Assembly: GCF_000716715.1 (NCBI RefSeq) | Contig: NZ_JNYJ01000043.1 | Span: 1 to 64,000, forward strand | DNA from: Dactylosporangium aurantiacum | GTDB lineage: Bacteria > Actinomycetota > Actinomycetes > Mycobacteriales > Micromonosporaceae | DNA: 64,000 nt | Direction of reading: 5' to 3' | In this document: in pieces, positions 1 to 8,253 of the stretch | Position numbering within the stretch: the first letter of the stretch is position 1 | How the letters are laid out: each line of letters opens with the position of its first letter | Notes under the pieces: generated by a model | What the model saw: only the letters and a program-made list of their open reading frames with translations | Databases searched by the model: none | Told to the model about the DNA's origin: nothing | Position numbers and translations under genes: made by a program

Positions 1-376
1 AGTGCCGCTTCAGCTCGCCGACGATCATCGGGATGGCGTAGCTGGTGAACGCGGCGCCGCGGGCCGGGTCGTAACCGTCGACGGACTTGATGAGGCCGAC
101 GCCGGCGACCTGGACGAGGTCGTCGAGGGGCTCGCCGCGGTTGCGGAACCGCCGGGCCAGGTACTCGGCCAGGGGCAGGTGCAGCTCGATGAGCCGGGCG
201 CGGACGCCGTCGCGTTCGGCGCCGCCGGCGGGCAGGTCCGCCAGCCGCAGCAGCAGCGCGCGGGCCTCCAGCTCCACGTCGCGGTACTGCGGGCGGGCGC
301 CGGACCGGGCCCGTGGGCGCGCGGCGGCGACGGTGACGGTGGACTCGGTCGCGAACGGGTGGGTGGTGGCGGTCAT
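1..376 (-). CDS. SigB/SigF/SigG-family RNA polymerase sigma factor (N-terminal part)
   Basis: Only about 125 codons are present; the gene leaves the window at its 3' side. The visible protein has the region-2 signature of general-stress/sporulation sigma factors: LPLAEYLARRFRNRGE, then DDLVQVAGVGLIKSVDGYD (core-binding helix), then FTSYAIPMIVGELKRH (the -10 recognition helix). The ATG at 376 follows an AGGGGGA ribosome site. These sigma factors are usually controlled by anti-sigma kinases and PP2C phosphatases. A PP2C phosphatase lies 1.7 kb away, so partner-switching control is plausible but inferred. Family is clear; which stress it serves is not. Confidence 0.9.
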   Translation of the reverse strand, partial: MTATTHPFATESTVTVAAARPRARSGARPQYRDVELEARALLLRLADLPAGGAERDGVRARLIELHLPLAEYLARRFRNRGEPLDDLVQVAGVGLIKSVDGYDPARGAAFTSYAIPMIVGELKRH

Positions 377-588
377 GGGGGATCCCCCTGCCTGCTGCCA
401 TGGCCGTCCGCCACGGATTGCGGGCTGCGGCCACGTGAGGATTGTCGCCAGCTGACGCCCTGGTCTCGAACGTCCGGCGCACTCCGCCGGCGGCTGGTCG
501 CGACTGTTTCACGACCGCGGCCTCATCGGCCGTTCAACCGATGCTGCGGGTCATACAAACGTACGCCTGTCGCTGGGTGATGACAAGG

Positions 589-1851
589 TTACGAACTGAC
601 GTCCGTCAGTGCCTCGTCGTCGGCGTCCGCGTCGCTGTCCGCCTCGCCGGTCCCGGCGCCCTGCCCCGTGACCGCCCCGTACACCCGCTCGACGTCGGTC
701 GCGGTGCGTTCCCACGTGTACCGGGAGCGGACCCGGTCGATCGCGGCGCTGGCGTAGCTCATCCGGCGCACCTCGTCGCCGAGCAGCCCGCGCAGCGCGC
801 CCGCCATCGCCGGCACGTCCCGCGGCGGCACCAGCAGCCCGGTGACGTTGTCGATGACGCTCTCCGCGATGCCGCCGACCTCGTACGCGACGACCGGCAC
901 CCCGCACGACATCGCCTCCAGCGGCGTGAGACCGAACGGCTCGTACCAGGGCGCGCAGGCCAGCACGTCGGCGGAGCGGTACCAGCCGGGCAGCTCCTGC
1001 TGCGGGACGGCGCCGATGAGCCTGACCCGGTCGCCGACGCCGCACCGGTCGGCGAGCTCCATCAGCCGGCGCGCCTGCGGGTCACGGTCGATGCGGTCCG
1101 GCGCCGGCCCGCCGACGACGACCAGCTCGGCTCCGGGGACGCGGCGCAGCGCCTCGACGAGGTCGGCGAAGCCCTTGCGCGGCACGAGCGGCCCGACGCT
1201 GAGGATCCGGCGCATGCCGGGGCGCAGGTGGTCGGCGCGGGGCCCGCTCGGCGCGAACAGCTCGCCGTCGACGCCGGACGGCACGATCACGGTGTCGGCG
1301 CGGCGGATGCCCAGCCGGCCGAGCTCGGTGACCTCGTCCTCGCACTGCGCGACGACCCGGTCGACCATCGTGCCGAGCGTGCGCTCCAGGCCGATGCGGG
1401 CCTCGGGGCTGCCGTCGTGGTCCTTGAGCACGCGCCGCTTCACCGTGCCCAGGCCGTGGTAGGTCTGCACGACGGGGATGCGGTGCTCGGCGGTGGCGGT
1501 CAGGGCGGCGAGGCCGCTGAGCCAGAAGTGGCTGTGGATCACGTCCGGGCAGGCCGCGTCGTCGCGCCAGCGGGCGGCGAGCGCGCGGCCGAAGTCGCCG
1601 ACGAACGGCAGCAGCGCGTCGGCGGGCAGTTCCTCGGCGGGCCCGGCGGGCACGTGCTCGACGGTGACACCCTCGGCGGTCGTGACGACGTCGTCGAGGT
1701 CCGCGGCGGCGCGCCGGGTGTAGACCCGCACGTCGTGCCCACGCCGGCCGAGCGCCGCGGCGAGGGCGGTGACGTGGGTGTGCTGTCCACCGGTGCCCGA
1801 GCCGCCGAGCGCCAACGGGCTCGCGTGCACGGACACGATCGCGATCCTCAA
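589..1851 (-). CDS. GT4-family glycosyltransferase
   Basis: A 420-residue retaining glycosyltransferase of the GT-B/GT4 type. The N-terminus reads MRIAIVSVHASPLALGG, the first beta strand of the Rossmann acceptor domain, with a GGxGTGGQHTHV loop. The C-terminal donor domain has the E-x7-E motif (YEPFGLTPLEAMSCG, about residues 302-316) that binds the sugar-nucleotide. I start it at TTG because that gives the family's N-terminus; no ATG or GTG lies in frame nearby. The acidic tail (EADSDADADDEA) is not part of the fold. Acceptor and sugar cannot be read from sequence; sucrose-phosphate-synthase-like, trehalose-synthase-like or cell-envelope roles are all possible. Confidence 0.88.
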   Translation of the reverse strand: MRIAIVSVHASPLALGGSGTGGQHTHVTALAAALGRRGHDVRVYTRRAAADLDDVVTTAEGVTVEHVPAGPAEELPADALLPFVGDFGRALAARWRDDAACPDVIHSHFWLSGLAALTATAEHRIPVVQTYHGLGTVKRRVLKDHDGSPEARIGLERTLGTMVDRVVAQCEDEVTELGRLGIRRADTVIVPSGVDGELFAPSGPRADHLRPGMRRILSVGPLVPRKGFADLVEALRRVPGAELVVVGGPAPDRIDRDPQARRLMELADRCGVGDRVRLIGAVPQQELPGWYRSADVLACAPWYEPFGLTPLEAMSCGVPVVAYEVGGIAESVIDNVTGLLVPPRDVPAMAGALRGLLGDEVRRMSYASAAIDRVRSRYTWERTATDVERVYGAVTGQGAGTGEADSDADADDEALTDVSS

Positions 1852-2038
1852 CCCGCACCCGCCCGCGACGAAGATGCCTCTTGCACTGCGCGCACCTCCA
1901 CGTGGCCGACTGCGCTGACCTGCCAACGCCCCTACCCGGGCCCGATGGTGGTAAACATCAACGGTCGAGTCACAACCGGCTCGGTGACACACCGGATCCG
2001 CCCGTTCACGGCGGCTCGGGGCGAAGACGTTGGAGGAC

Positions 2039-4606
2039 ATGGTGGCCAAGCCGTCGGGCGCTGGTCGGTCGGGTGCCGGACCGGCCGGACAGGCGCGGCC
2101 GTCCACGTCGGCCGCGCCGACGCAGCCCGCCGCTCCCGCTGGTCCCGCTGCGGCGGCGGCCGACGGGGGCAGCGCCGAGCCGGCCGAGGCGCTCGCCGCG
2201 CTGGTGGCCAAGCTGCGCGCCGAGCTCACCGGCGTCCGGACCGCGATGCGCAACCGCGCCGTGATCGAGCAGGCCAAGGGTGTGCTCGTGGAGCGGCTCG
2301 GGGTCAGCCCCGACCAGGGGTTCGACCAGCTGGTCCGGCTGTCGCAGCGCACCAACATCAAGCTGATCGAGGTCGCCGCGGCGATCGTCGGCACCACGTC
2401 GCCCGACCCCGACGCACCCGATGTGGTGAACCTCATCGACGACGAGCTGCGCCAGCACGTCGCGCGCAGCCGCACCCGCGCCGCCGCCACCTCGGAGGCG
2501 CCCGCGCCGGCCGTGGAGAAGCCGCGCCGCCGGGCCAGCCGCACCCCGGAGGTCGAGGCGCTGCAGTCGCAGCACCAGCTGCTCAGCGCCCGCATCGCGG
2601 CCGCCCGCGGCTACGACGAGATCGCCGAGGTCCTCGGCACCGCGCCGACCGCGTGGCCCGGGCCGAGCTCCATCATGATCACGCTGCTCGACCCGGACGG
2701 GGCGCAGCGCGGCGTCGGCACGTACGGCATTCCCGGTGAGGTCCGCAGCCGCTGGTCGCGCATCCCTCCGGACCCGGCGCTGCCGCTGGTCGTCGCCGTG
2801 CAGGAGGTCGAGGCGATCTGGCTGGTCGGCGGCGAGGAGGTCACCCGCCGGTTCCCGGTGATGGACCAGCTGCCGTTCAGCGGCGACACCGTGCTCGCCT
2901 CGCCGTTGATCTCCGGTGAGCGGGTCCTCGGCGGCATCATCATGAGCTGGGCCGACGGCCTGCCCGACGGCGACGAGCTGCGGCGGTACGTGGCGGCGCT
3001 GCTGGAGCCCGTGGCCCGGCAGATCGACACGCTCATCGGCGACGAGATCGCCAGCGCCTGGTTCCACGTCGAGGGCGAGGAGACCGCGCAGGCCGCCCCG
3101 GCGCAGGTGTGGCTGCCGACCGTCGTGGACGTGCTGCACAATCCCGCGGCCCTGCTGTCCCCGGTCACCGTCGACGGCCAGCTCGTCGACTTCCGCGTCG
3201 AGTACGCCAACGTCATGGCCCGGCAGGTTTTCGCCGCCGCCAGGGTCGACCCCGACGAGGCGACGCTGCTGGCCGCGTACCCGACGCTGGGCAGCACGAC
3301 CCTGCTGCCGGAGTTCGCCCGCATGCTGCACGACGGCCAGCCGCGCCGCCTGGAAGGGCTGCGCGCCGACCCGCGCACCGACGGGGTGCCGGCGGCGCAG
3401 ACCATCTCCGTGCACGCGGTGCGGCTGTGGGACCGGGTGTTCGCGGTGTGGCGCATCGCGACCGAGGCCGACCTGCTCTACGACCAGCTGCTGCAGGCGG
3501 AGCGCATCGCCGGGGTCGGTTCGTTCTGCTGGGAGCTGCGCGACCCCGAGCCGCGCTGCTCACCGGAGCTGATCCGGCTGTTCCACGGCGGCCGCGACGC
3601 CGCCGGCGTCCCCGTCGACGAGCTCACCGCCAGCGTCCACGCCGACGACCTGCTCGCCGTGCAGGACGCGGTCCGGCGCACGGTCGTGGAGGGCAAGAAC
3701 CTGCTGGCCGAGGTCCGCGGCGCCGGCCGCGTCAACGGCCGGCGGCTGCGCCTCACCGCCGAGCCGCTCTTCGACGACACCGGCAACGTGTACGCGGTGC
3801 GCGGCACCGTCCAGGACGTGACCGAGGAGCGCGCGATCGAGGCCCGGCTGCGCCGCGCCGAGGAGGCCCTGGCCGCGCAGCGGCACCGCCTCGCCGACGA
3901 ACGCCGCGCCGCCCAGGCCCTGCAGAAGGCGCTGCTGCCCACCGACCCCGAGCTCGGCCACATGCAGGGCGTCGAGATCTGCGGGCACTGCCGCTCCCCC
4001 GAGCGGGTCGGCACCGTGGACGGCGACTGGTTCGACGCCACCTCCCTGCCCGACGGCGGCACCATCCTCGTCCTCGGCGACGTCGACGACCGCGGCCTGT
4101 CCTCCATGACGACGGCGGCGCGGCTGCGGTACGCGGTGCGCGCGTACGCGGCGCTCGACATGCCCCCCGGCGACATCCTCAGCGCCGTCAACGGGATGCT
4201 CTGCGCGATGGAGGTCGAGCACACCGCCTGCCTCGTCGTGGCCCGCTACTCCCCCGCGACCCGCGAGCTGCGCTGGGCCGCCGCGGGGCAGGTCGCGCCG
4301 GTCCGGTACACGGCGGCCGGGCAGGGCACCGTGCTGTCCGGCCCGCTCGGCCTGCCGCTCGGCGAGGTGACCGAGATGCGGTACTCCGACACCATGGTGA
4401 CCCTCGACCCCGGCGACCGGGTCCTGCTCTACACCGGCGGCCAGGCCCGCGTCGACCGGCGCCGCGGCGGCGGCCTGGACCTGGTCCGCCGCGCCGGCGA
4501 GCACATCGACCTGAGCGACTTCGACGCGGTGGTCACCCACCTGGTCACCAGCCTCAACATCCCCGACGACGAGGACGTCTGCGCGATGCTCGTGCACGTG
4601 CCCTGA
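2039..4606 (+). CDS. ANTAR-GAF-PAS-PP2C (SpoIIE-type) phosphatase
   Basis: An 855-residue regulator. After a Pro/Ala-rich start comes an ANTAR RNA-binding module (about residues 50-120; AMRNRAVIEQAKGVLVERLG), then a GAF-like domain (about 180-350), one or two PAS folds (about 350-600; the second reads ERIAGVGSFCWEL and ends VRGTVQDVTEE), a short coiled coil, and a C-terminal PP2C/RsbU phosphatase. The metal motifs are DGDWFD and GDVDDRGL. RsbU-type phosphatases dephosphorylate anti-sigma-factor antagonists. The start is ambiguous: TTG 2030, ATG 2039 or GTG 2042 (GGAGG at 2032-2036 sits closest to a good distance from 2042). The nearby SigB/F gene fits partner switching. ANTAR on a phosphatase is unusual because it normally acts in transcription antitermination. 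Confidence 0.85.
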   Translation: MVAKPSGAGRSGAGPAGQARPSTSAAPTQPAAPAGPAAAAADGGSAEPAEALAALVAKLRAELTGVRTAMRNRAVIEQAKGVLVERLGVSPDQGFDQLVRLSQRTNIKLIEVAAAIVGTTSPDPDAPDVVNLIDDELRQHVARSRTRAAATSEAPAPAVEKPRRRASRTPEVEALQSQHQLLSARIAAARGYDEIAEVLGTAPTAWPGPSSIMITLLDPDGAQRGVGTYGIPGEVRSRWSRIPPDPALPLVVAVQEVEAIWLVGGEEVTRRFPVMDQLPFSGDTVLASPLISGERVLGGIIMSWADGLPDGDELRRYVAALLEPVARQIDTLIGDEIASAWFHVEGEETAQAAPAQVWLPTVVDVLHNPAALLSPVTVDGQLVDFRVEYANVMARQVFAAARVDPDEATLLAAYPTLGSTTLLPEFARMLHDGQPRRLEGLRADPRTDGVPAAQTISVHAVRLWDRVFAVWRIATEADLLYDQLLQAERIAGVGSFCWELRDPEPRCSPELIRLFHGGRDAAGVPVDELTASVHADDLLAVQDAVRRTVVEGKNLLAEVRGAGRVNGRRLRLTAEPLFDDTGNVYAVRGTVQDVTEERAIEARLRRAEEALAAQRHRLADERRAAQALQKALLPTDPELGHMQGVEICGHCRSPERVGTVDGDWFDATSLPDGGTILVLGDVDDRGLSSMTTAARLRYAVRAYAALDMPPGDILSAVNGMLCAMEVEHTACLVVARYSPATRELRWAAAGQVAPVRYTAAGQGTVLSGPLGLPLGEVTEMRYSDTMVTLDPGDRVLLYTGGQARVDRRRGGGLDLVRRAGEHIDLSDFDAVVTHLVTSLNIPDDEDVCAMLVHVP

Positions 4607-4622
4607 CCCGGGCGGCGGTCAG
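4603..4622. terminator. Hairpin shared by two convergent stop codons
   Basis: CTGACC and GGTCAG form a 6-bp stem with an 8-nt loop. The TGA stop of the phosphatase is in the left arm and that of the Nudix gene in the right arm. Short, no U-tract; a bidirectional terminator is plausible. Confidence 0.4.
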
Positions 4623-5356
4623 CGGGGCCTGGCCTGCGGCTGCGGGCGCAGCATCGGCGGGGTGAGGACGGTGGCGGGTCCGCGGCGGTACAGGTTCGCG
4701 GGCCGGCCGGTCTCCGGGAGGCGCTGCTGCCCGGTCGCCTCCAGGAACCCCTCGGCGCCGAGCACCTTGCGGTGGAAGTTGCGGGGATCGACGGGCTGGC
4801 CCCACACCACCTCGTACACCTGCCGCAGGTCGCCGATCGTGAACTGCGGCGGGCAGAAGGCCGTCGCCACGGTCGTGTACTCCAGCTTCGCCCGGGCCCG
4901 CTCCACCGCGTCGCACAGGATCGCGTCGTGGTCGAAGGCGAGGCCGCCGCCGGTGAGGAACGGCTCGACCGGCCGCCAGTGCGCGTCGGCGGCGTCCGTG
5001 CCGGCGGACGGCTCCGGCAGGAACCCCTGGATCGCCAGGTAGGCGACGGTGACGACGCGCCCCCGAGGGTCGCGGCCCGGGGTCGCGTAGGTCCGCAGCT
5101 GCTCGAAGTACAGCCGGCCGGCGTCCAGGCCGGTCTCCTCGGTCAACTCGCGCGCGGCGGTGTCGTCAAGGTCCTCCTCGGCCCGGACGAACCCACCGGG
5201 TAGCGCGAGCTGCCCTCTGAACGGCTCGTTGCCGCGCTCGATCAGCAGGACGTGCAGGGTCCCGTAGCGGACAGTGAGCACCACAAGGTCGACGGTGAGT
5301 GTCGTTGCGGCCCGCCCGGCATGGTTGGTCATCGTCACACGATAGCTATACGTCAT
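4619..5356 (-). CDS. Nudix hydrolase with C-terminal winged helix (NrtR-like)
   Basis: A 245-residue protein. Residues about 20-165 are a Nudix domain with a complete Nudix box starting at GGFVRAEEDLDD and ending RELTEETGL (G-x5-E-x7-R-E-U-x-E-E-x-G-U). The C-terminal third (LEYTTVATAFCPPQFTIGDL, then FHRKVLG) is the winged-helix part found in NrtR-type NAD-metabolism regulators and related COG4111-like proteins. In that family the Nudix domain may sense ADP-ribose and release DNA. With an intact box it could also be catalytic. The ATG at 5356 gives the longest form; ATG 5332 (MTNHAGRA) is an alternative. It lies divergent to the membrane-protein/nucleosidase module, so control of that promoter is possible. 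Confidence 0.82.
   Translation of the reverse strand: MTYSYRVTMTNHAGRAATTLTVDLVVLTVRYGTLHVLLIERGNEPFRGQLALPGGFVRAEEDLDDTAARELTEETGLDAGRLYFEQLRTYATPGRDPRGRVVTVAYLAIQGFLPEPSAGTDAADAHWRPVEPFLTGGGLAFDHDAILCDAVERARAKLEYTTVATAFCPPQFTIGDLRQVYEVVWGQPVDPRNFHRKVLGAEGFLEATGQQRLPETGRPANLYRRGPATVLTPPMLRPQPQARPR
5342..5349. promoter_or_regulatory. ATAGCTAT palindrome at the Nudix gene start
   Basis: A perfect 8-bp palindrome in a locally A+T-rich patch overlapping the first codons of the longer Nudix form and facing the divergent gene at 5492. It would lie just upstream of the start if translation begins at 5332. A candidate operator or -10 element only. Confidence 0.25.
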
Positions 5357-5491
5357 CTTGACGCGAACTCCGTCACGGGCTTAACGTCACTTGTACATAA
5401 AGACCGTGTGCGATGCGTTGCGGTGCGTGACGCGCCCACCCTGCGCCGGTCCGGCTCATCCGACGGCCCACCGACACGCTGTGGAGCAACG

Positions 5492-7195
5492 ATGACGACC
5501 AGCACGCGCCCGCCACGCCAGGCCGGGCCACGCGACGAGACCCCCGCCCCGGCGGCACCGCCGATGGCGGCGACCCGACACCTGTGCGCCGGCACGTACC
5601 TCGATGAGGAGTTCTGCCGGCTCGCCCTGCGCGAGGTCTACGACCAGCCCCGGCGCCTCGTCGCGCCGTCCTACGGCTTCGACCTCGGCACCGTCCTCGG
5701 CCACGCCCGGCGGGCCGGCCGCGCCAACCTGATCCGCGACGCGGTCGTGACCGCCGCGTTCGCCATCGCGTTCTTCTCGATCATCGGCATCCCGGCGGTC
5801 CTGGCGGTCGGCAGCGGGCTCCTGCTGCTGCAGTGGGCCGTCATGCTGTGGCGGATCACCGTCACCGTCGTGCACCTGCTGCGCGCCGGCGACTACGCCG
5901 GACTGCTGCGGATCCGCTTCCGGATCTTCCTGGTCAGCGGCGTCACGGCCGTCGCCTTCTTCCTGGCGGTCACCGTCCTGCCGCTGGTGGGGGTCGCCGT
6001 CCTCGGCGCCATGTTCGCCACCAACGCCGGCGCCGGCGACGCCGACGTGACCACCGTCATGCTGCTGCTGCAGGGCAGCGTGTACGGGCTCATCGCCGCG
6101 GTCCTCGTCGGCGCGCTCGGCACCGGCATCTGGCGCCAGCAGCAGCTGGAGCACCTGGCACCGGGGATGGTCCCGGAGCCGCCCGCGCCGGCGCCGCGGT
6201 ACGAGGAGATCTACCAGGAGCAGCAGGGCAACGTCACCGTGTTCGCCGGCCCCCGGCCGTTCGTCGGCTCCGGCGAGGACACCGGCACGTGGGGCACCGC
6301 GCTGCGGCTGCTGCGCGCCGACCGCGACCCGCTGCACCCGACCCCCGAACGGCAGCGGATCTTCAACCGCCTGCCGTTCACGACCGACGAGCTGCTGCGC
6401 GCGGTCCGCGGGCGGGTCGAGGCGCTGGCGCACCAGAGCGACCCGGCGCACCGGCTGCCCGGCCTCGCCGTCGAGCACCGGGTGTTCATGGCCGGCAGCG
6501 AGATCGCCGCCGCCGAGTTCCGGCCCGCGCTGCCGGCCGCCGAGGTCGCCGCGCTGGTCGCCGACCCGACCAGGCCGGCCCGCCTCTTCCTCGCCTTCCG
6601 GGTCGTGTCCTGGGACGGGCAGCTGGTCACCAACGTCTACGTGCACTGCGCGCTGCACGGCAACACCCTGTACCTCGAGGTGTCGTGCTGGGCGCTGCCG
6701 CCCTGCAAGTGGGCCTACCGGATCGTCGACGACGTGCGCGGCACCGGTCCCTTCGCGTTCATCCGGGCGGCCGTGCACAGCCTGGCCGACATGCCGCGGA
6801 TGGTCGGCCGGGCCCCGCTCAACCTCGCGCGGCTGGCCCTGGACAAGATCGGCAACGCGTCGACGGGCGGCGGCGGCGCCCGCTCGCGGCGCTACGACTA
6901 CGGCGCCGCGGTCAGCGTCCGCGAGGCCGGGTCCGACGAGTTCCTGGAGCACTCGCTGCACTGGCACGACGTGCAGAAGTACACGCGGATCATCGAACGG
7001 CAGGTCGTCGCCGCGGTGTACGACTTCCTCGACGAACACGACGTGGACCTGTCGGAGTTCCGGATGCGGGCCATGAACATCCTCAACACCGGCGTCTGGC
7101 ACTCCGGGAAGGGCGACGTCAACATGGGCGGCGGCAACCTCTTCGGCGCCGGGCCCGCGACGCCCGGCCAGCCCGGCCGCGGGGAGCGGTCGTGA
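5492..7195 (+). CDS. Four-helix membrane protein with C-terminal GGGNxFG motif
   Basis: 567 residues. The soluble N-terminus (MTTSTRPPRQ...) is followed by four predicted membrane helices at about residues 84-105, 106-128, 148-172 and 185-210. A cytoplasmic-looking domain of about 300 residues follows; it includes GNVTVFAGPRPFVGSG, a phrase I recall from uncharacterised actinobacterial membrane proteins. Residues 532-552 carry a Gly/Asn-rich motif (HSGKGDVNMGGGNLFG core) that is repeated almost exactly at the N-terminus of the next gene. The stop overlaps the next start by 4 bp (GTGA), so the two are translationally coupled. I do not recognise a catalytic domain. The shared motif suggests the two products bind or co-polymerise. 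The start ATG at 5492 follows a GGAG. Confidence 0.8.
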   Translation: MTTSTRPPRQAGPRDETPAPAAPPMAATRHLCAGTYLDEEFCRLALREVYDQPRRLVAPSYGFDLGTVLGHARRAGRANLIRDAVVTAAFAIAFFSIIGIPAVLAVGSGLLLLQWAVMLWRITVTVVHLLRAGDYAGLLRIRFRIFLVSGVTAVAFFLAVTVLPLVGVAVLGAMFATNAGAGDADVTTVMLLLQGSVYGLIAAVLVGALGTGIWRQQQLEHLAPGMVPEPPAPAPRYEEIYQEQQGNVTVFAGPRPFVGSGEDTGTWGTALRLLRADRDPLHPTPERQRIFNRLPFTTDELLRAVRGRVEALAHQSDPAHRLPGLAVEHRVFMAGSEIAAAEFRPALPAAEVAALVADPTRPARLFLAFRVVSWDGQLVTNVYVHCALHGNTLYLEVSCWALPPCKWAYRIVDDVRGTGPFAFIRAAVHSLADMPRMVGRAPLNLARLALDKIGNASTGGGGARSRRYDYGAAVSVREAGSDEFLEHSLHWHDVQKYTRIIERQVVAAVYDFLDEHDVDLSEFRMRAMNILNTGVWHSGKGDVNMGGGNLFGAGPATPGQPGRGERS

Positions 7196-8124
7196 CCACG
7201 CACAACTCGGGGGTCTCGCACTCCGGCACCGGCGACATCACCCTGGGCGGCGGCAACGTGTTCGGCGGCCGCGGCAACGCCGGCAGCCACAACCCGGTGT
7301 GGACCCGCGGCGCCCCGCGGGCCGAACCGCCGGCCGAACCCCCGGCACAGACGCGGGACCGCGCCGACGTCGGGGTGATCACGATCCTGAGCGAGGAGAC
7401 CGAGGCGGTCGCCGAGGTGCTGCGCCGGCGGGTCACCGAGCTGCGGGCCTCGCGCGGTCCGGTGTTCTTCGACGGCCGGGTCCCCGCCGGCGACCGGTCG
7501 CTGCACGTCGTCGGCGTCCAGGCCGGCGGGCCGGGGCAGCACCCGGCGGCGGGCGCCTTCGCGCACCTGCAGCGCCACGCCGCGCCGCGCACCACCGTGG
7601 TGGTCGGCATCGCCGGCGGCATCCACCGGGACCTGCGCCTCGGCGACGTGGTGGTCAGCGACGACGTCCTGTACTACGAGGCCCGCAAGGACAAGCCCGG
7701 CGAGACCCTGCACCGGGGCCAGGCGCACACCGCGCCGCTGGTGATCCGCTGGGCGGTGAACGCGTTCTTCAGCGCCCGCGGCGAGCCGTTCCCGCTCACC
7801 GTGGACCGCAGGGAGTTCCGGGTGCACCACGGGCCGATCGCCTCGGGCGAGGCGGTGATCGCCGACGCGGCGTCACCGATCCGCCAGTTCGCGGTCGCGT
7901 ACAACGACAAGATCGCGGCGGTCGAGACCGAGGTGTTCGCCGTGGCGCACGCCTTCCACGAGGCGGTCCCGCACGACCCGGACCTGGTCGGCTGGCTGAC
8001 GGTCCGCGGCATCTCCGACCACGCCGACCAGGCGAAGGACGACGCGACCCACGTCGCGGCGGCCCGCCACGCGGCGGCCGTGTTCGACCTGCTGCTGCCG
8101 GCGCTGAGCCCGCCGTCCCGGTAG
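7192..8124 (+). CDS. PNP/MTAN-superfamily nucleosidase with N-terminal GGGNxFG motif
   Basis: 310 residues from a GTG overlapping the previous stop. Residues 5-25 carry the motif shared with the upstream protein (HSGTGDITLGGGNVFG core), then a Pro-rich linker to about residue 55. Residues 58-305 are a nucleoside phosphorylase/nucleosidase domain: GVITILSEETEAV start, phosphate/ribose-loop strand VVGIAGGIHRDLRLGD (residues 138-152), ribose-binding Glu cluster VETEV (E245, E247) and the purine-binding acid in GISDHAD (D276). The closest housekeeping relatives are MTA/SAH nucleosidase and AMP nucleosidase. The N-terminal motif and coupled membrane partner argue against a salvage enzyme and for a regulated effector, for example an ATP- or NAD-related nucleosidase. 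Substrate is unknown. Confidence 0.85.
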   Translation: MTTHNSGVSHSGTGDITLGGGNVFGGRGNAGSHNPVWTRGAPRAEPPAEPPAQTRDRADVGVITILSEETEAVAEVLRRRVTELRASRGPVFFDGRVPAGDRSLHVVGVQAGGPGQHPAAGAFAHLQRHAAPRTTVVVGIAGGIHRDLRLGDVVVSDDVLYYEARKDKPGETLHRGQAHTAPLVIRWAVNAFFSARGEPFPLTVDRREFRVHHGPIASGEAVIADAASPIRQFAVAYNDKIAAVETEVFAVAHAFHEAVPHDPDLVGWLTVRGISDHADQAKDDATHVAAARHAAAVFDLLLPALSPPSR

Positions 8125-8202
8125 AGCCACCCCGGGGCGGGTCGCCGCCCGTCCCGGGGTCGGGCCCCGGCCCTGCGGCCCTCCGCGCCGCGGGGCCGGA
8201 CA

Positions 8203-8250
8203 GGCCGGCCCGGACATCATGACCGAGGGGGGACGATGTCCGGGCCGGCC
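8203..8250. terminator. Strong bidirectional hairpin
   Basis: GGCCGGCCCGGACATC (8203-8218) and GATGTCCGGGCCGGCC (8235-8250) form a perfect 16-bp stem with a 16-nt loop, between the convergent nucleosidase and hypothetical genes. Confidence 0.75.
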
Positions 8251-8253
8251 CGG

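Noticed and set aside
442..2739. Long open frames on the plus strand across the glycosyltransferase
   Set aside because: They are shadows of the minus-strand gene; composition is Arg/His-rich with poor codon positions, and the opposite frame has a full GT4 domain.
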